Assembly: GCF_051846935.1 (NCBI RefSeq) | Contig: NZ_JBPYCS010000033.1 | Location: forward strand, 1-24,293 | DNA from: JBPYCR01 sp051846935 | GTDB taxonomy: Bacteria; Bacillota; Bacilli; Bacillales; Amphibacillaceae | Direction: 5' to 3' | Length of the DNA: 24,293 nt | Part shown: piece after piece, positions 23,569 through 24,293 of the stretch | Layout of the letters: every line of letters begins with the position of its first letter | Position numbering within the stretch: position 1 is the stretch's first letter | The notes under the pieces: model-generated | What the model saw: the letters and a program-made list of their open reading frames with translations, nothing else | What the model was told of the DNA's origin: nothing | Database searches by the model: none | Made by a program: the position numbers and the translations under genes

Positions 23569-23687
23569 AGGTGACCGAATCGTTTCACCTCCGTAACCAA
23601 CATTATCCATTTATGAACAATTTACCAGTTATTTTGCTTCATAAGATGTTTATATTCGGTGAACAATAGTTGGTACAGGAGGTGAAA
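23569..23687 (+). promoter_or_regulatory. Self-complementary leader of the spore protein gene
   Basis: TTTCACCTCC (23583-23592) is exactly complementary to the ribosome-site segment GGAGGTGAAA (23678-23687), and ACCA (23596-23599) pairs with TGGT (23671-23674) beyond a small internal loop. A competing partner, AGGTGA (23569-23574), can pair with TCACCT (23585-23590) instead. Together they allow two exclusive folds, one masking the ribosome site. Whether the upstream parts are in the transcript is unknown; the only promoter-like words here (GAATCG, N18, CATTATC) are weak and would start transcription after the anti-site. Confidence 0.4.
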
Positions 23688-23690
23688 GAA

Positions 23691-23891
23691 ATGGCGTACA
23701 ATAATTCCAACCAATTAGTAGTCCCTGGTGCTCAACAAGCATTAGACCAAATGAAATATGAAATTGCCCAGGAATTTGGTGTTCAGCTCGGGCCAGATTC
23801 TACTGCTAGATCGAACGGATCTGTCGGTGGCGAAATTACAAAGCGATTGGTACAAACCGCTCAACAGCAGTTTAGCGGAACTCAATCTTAA
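23691..23891 (+). CDS. Alpha/beta-type small acid-soluble spore protein
   Basis: A 66-aa DNA-binding protein that coats the chromosome in dormant spores and is degraded by the GPR protease at germination. The two conserved blocks are present: MKYEIAQEFGVQLG (about 21-34, containing the GPR cleavage region around EIAQEF) and GSVGGEITKRLVQTAQ (about 43-58). The start is ATG 23691 after AGGAGGTGAAA, not the in-frame ATG at 23670. Expression in the forespore under sigma-G is expected from the family, but I find no good sigma-G promoter close by. It is a single gene with a double hairpin downstream. Confidence 0.95.
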   Translation: MAYNNSNQLVVPGAQQALDQMKYEIAQEFGVQLGPDSTARSNGSVGGEITKRLVQTAQQQFSGTQS

Positions 23892-23903
23892 TAAAGATGG
23901 TAT

Positions 23904-23952
23904 AAAAAGGTGCAATCCTTTTTAATAGAGGGAATTTATTCCCTCTATTTTT
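23904..23952 (+). terminator. Tandem hairpin terminator after the spore protein gene
   Basis: First, AAAAAGG (23904-23910) pairs with CCTTTTT (23917-23923). Then AATAGAGGGAAT (23924-23935) pairs perfectly with ATTCCCTCTATT (23938-23949) with a 2-base loop and a T run to 23952. The second hairpin is a standard rho-independent terminator. Confidence 0.9.
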
Positions 23953-24293
23953 ATTGCAATGGACAGCCTAATGTCCTTTTTAAACGAGCACATTGGCGAC
24001 ACATTCTTACGTTTTATGTTTTAAAGCAAAATGTAACTGATTTGAATTGTTCAATTGGATTACAAGCTAAATTATACATTTGTTATCATTTACCATAATT
24101 ACAAAAACATACATAAAAAATTATTCGATTTGTTCAATTAACATTCAAAGCGGCAGTCCTATTTAAAAAACATAATTCAGGAAAAAGTAGAACTTAAAAA
24201 GGAATATCTTACAAATAAAAATTGAATCTTCGGTTACTCCAGCTTCTCATAGGATAAAAATAAATTTATTTCGATTTTATAAAAGGTATACAT
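23953..24293. other. Gene-free end of the window
   Basis: A/T-rich sequence in which I see no gene, repeat or clear promoter. A 62-codon frame at 23910-24098 runs through the terminator, has no ribosome site and is not supported. The next gene must begin beyond the window. Confidence 0.6.

Noticed and set aside
23910..24098. 62-codon frame after the spore protein gene
   Set aside because: It runs through the tandem hairpin terminator, has no ribosome site and its composition is not protein-like.
1..24293. CRISPR arrays, transposases, phage genes, defence islands, tRNA or rRNA genes
   Set aside because: None was seen on reading both strands; all sizeable coding regions fit ordinary bacterial families.

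Overview
The window looks like the chromosome of a low-GC, endospore-forming Bacillaceae bacterium. My impression of the protein set is a halotolerant or marine genus near Oceanobacillus or Virgibacillus, but that is inferred from family resemblance and not proven. Support comes from an alpha/beta-type small acid-soluble spore protein, a YhcN/YlaJ-type sporulation lipoprotein with a recognisable sigma-G/F promoter, sigma factor SigI, an IDEAL-domain protein, strong AGGAGG ribosome sites, several TTG/GTG starts and A/T-rich intergenic DNA. No tRNA, rRNA, CRISPR array, transposase, phage gene or origin is visible.

Layout. 1-4.9 kb: a YtiB-like beta-carbonic anhydrase (-), a membrane-anchored PDZ-less trypsin-like protease with a DUF2071/YqjF protein behind it, a SigI sigma factor with no adjacent RsgI anti-sigma gene, a YhdB-like small protein (-), and the sporulation lipoprotein. 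4.9-7.7 kb: an M20 dipeptidase and a GhrB-type 2-hydroxyacid dehydrogenase (-). 8.1-13.6 kb: the most coherent accessory unit, an M20 deacylase/peptidase, a complete tripartite TRAP transporter (dctP, dctQ, dctM) and a GntR/FCD regulator, all on + and closed by a strong terminator. It reads as a regulated uptake-and-hydrolysis pathway for an unknown, probably carboxylate-bearing, acylated substrate. 14.3-17.2 kb: a YueD-like short-chain reductase, then a second-type methionine aminopeptidase followed closely by the azlC-azlD amino-acid exporter pair. 17.3-20.5 kb: an MFS drug-type exporter, an IDEAL protein and an Atg22/UMF1-type MFS protein (YxiO-like). 20.6-24.0 kb: a zinc-dependent phospholipase C-family protein (-), fumarase fumC and the spore protein gene.

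The long gaps (853-1169, 6352-6710, 7695-8292, 13571-14333, 18542-18893, 21539-22106) are not empty. They carry decayed copies of intergenic repeats: GC-rich palindromic elements of the kind widespread in Bacillaceae, a family with core ACAAATACGT (three clear copies), and a pair with TGTGGGrGAACAGATG. Several palindromes sit where regulators could bind, including a 19-bp one before the M20-TRAP operon, three GGTA/TACC palindromes between ghrB and that operon, and an inverted repeat that encloses the ribosome site of the GntR gene. The spore protein gene has a leader sequence that can pair exactly with its own ribosome binding site.

I see no clear novel defence or mobile system. The best candidates for something undescribed are the M20-TRAP-GntR operon, the orphan SigI, and the self-complementary leader of the spore protein gene.
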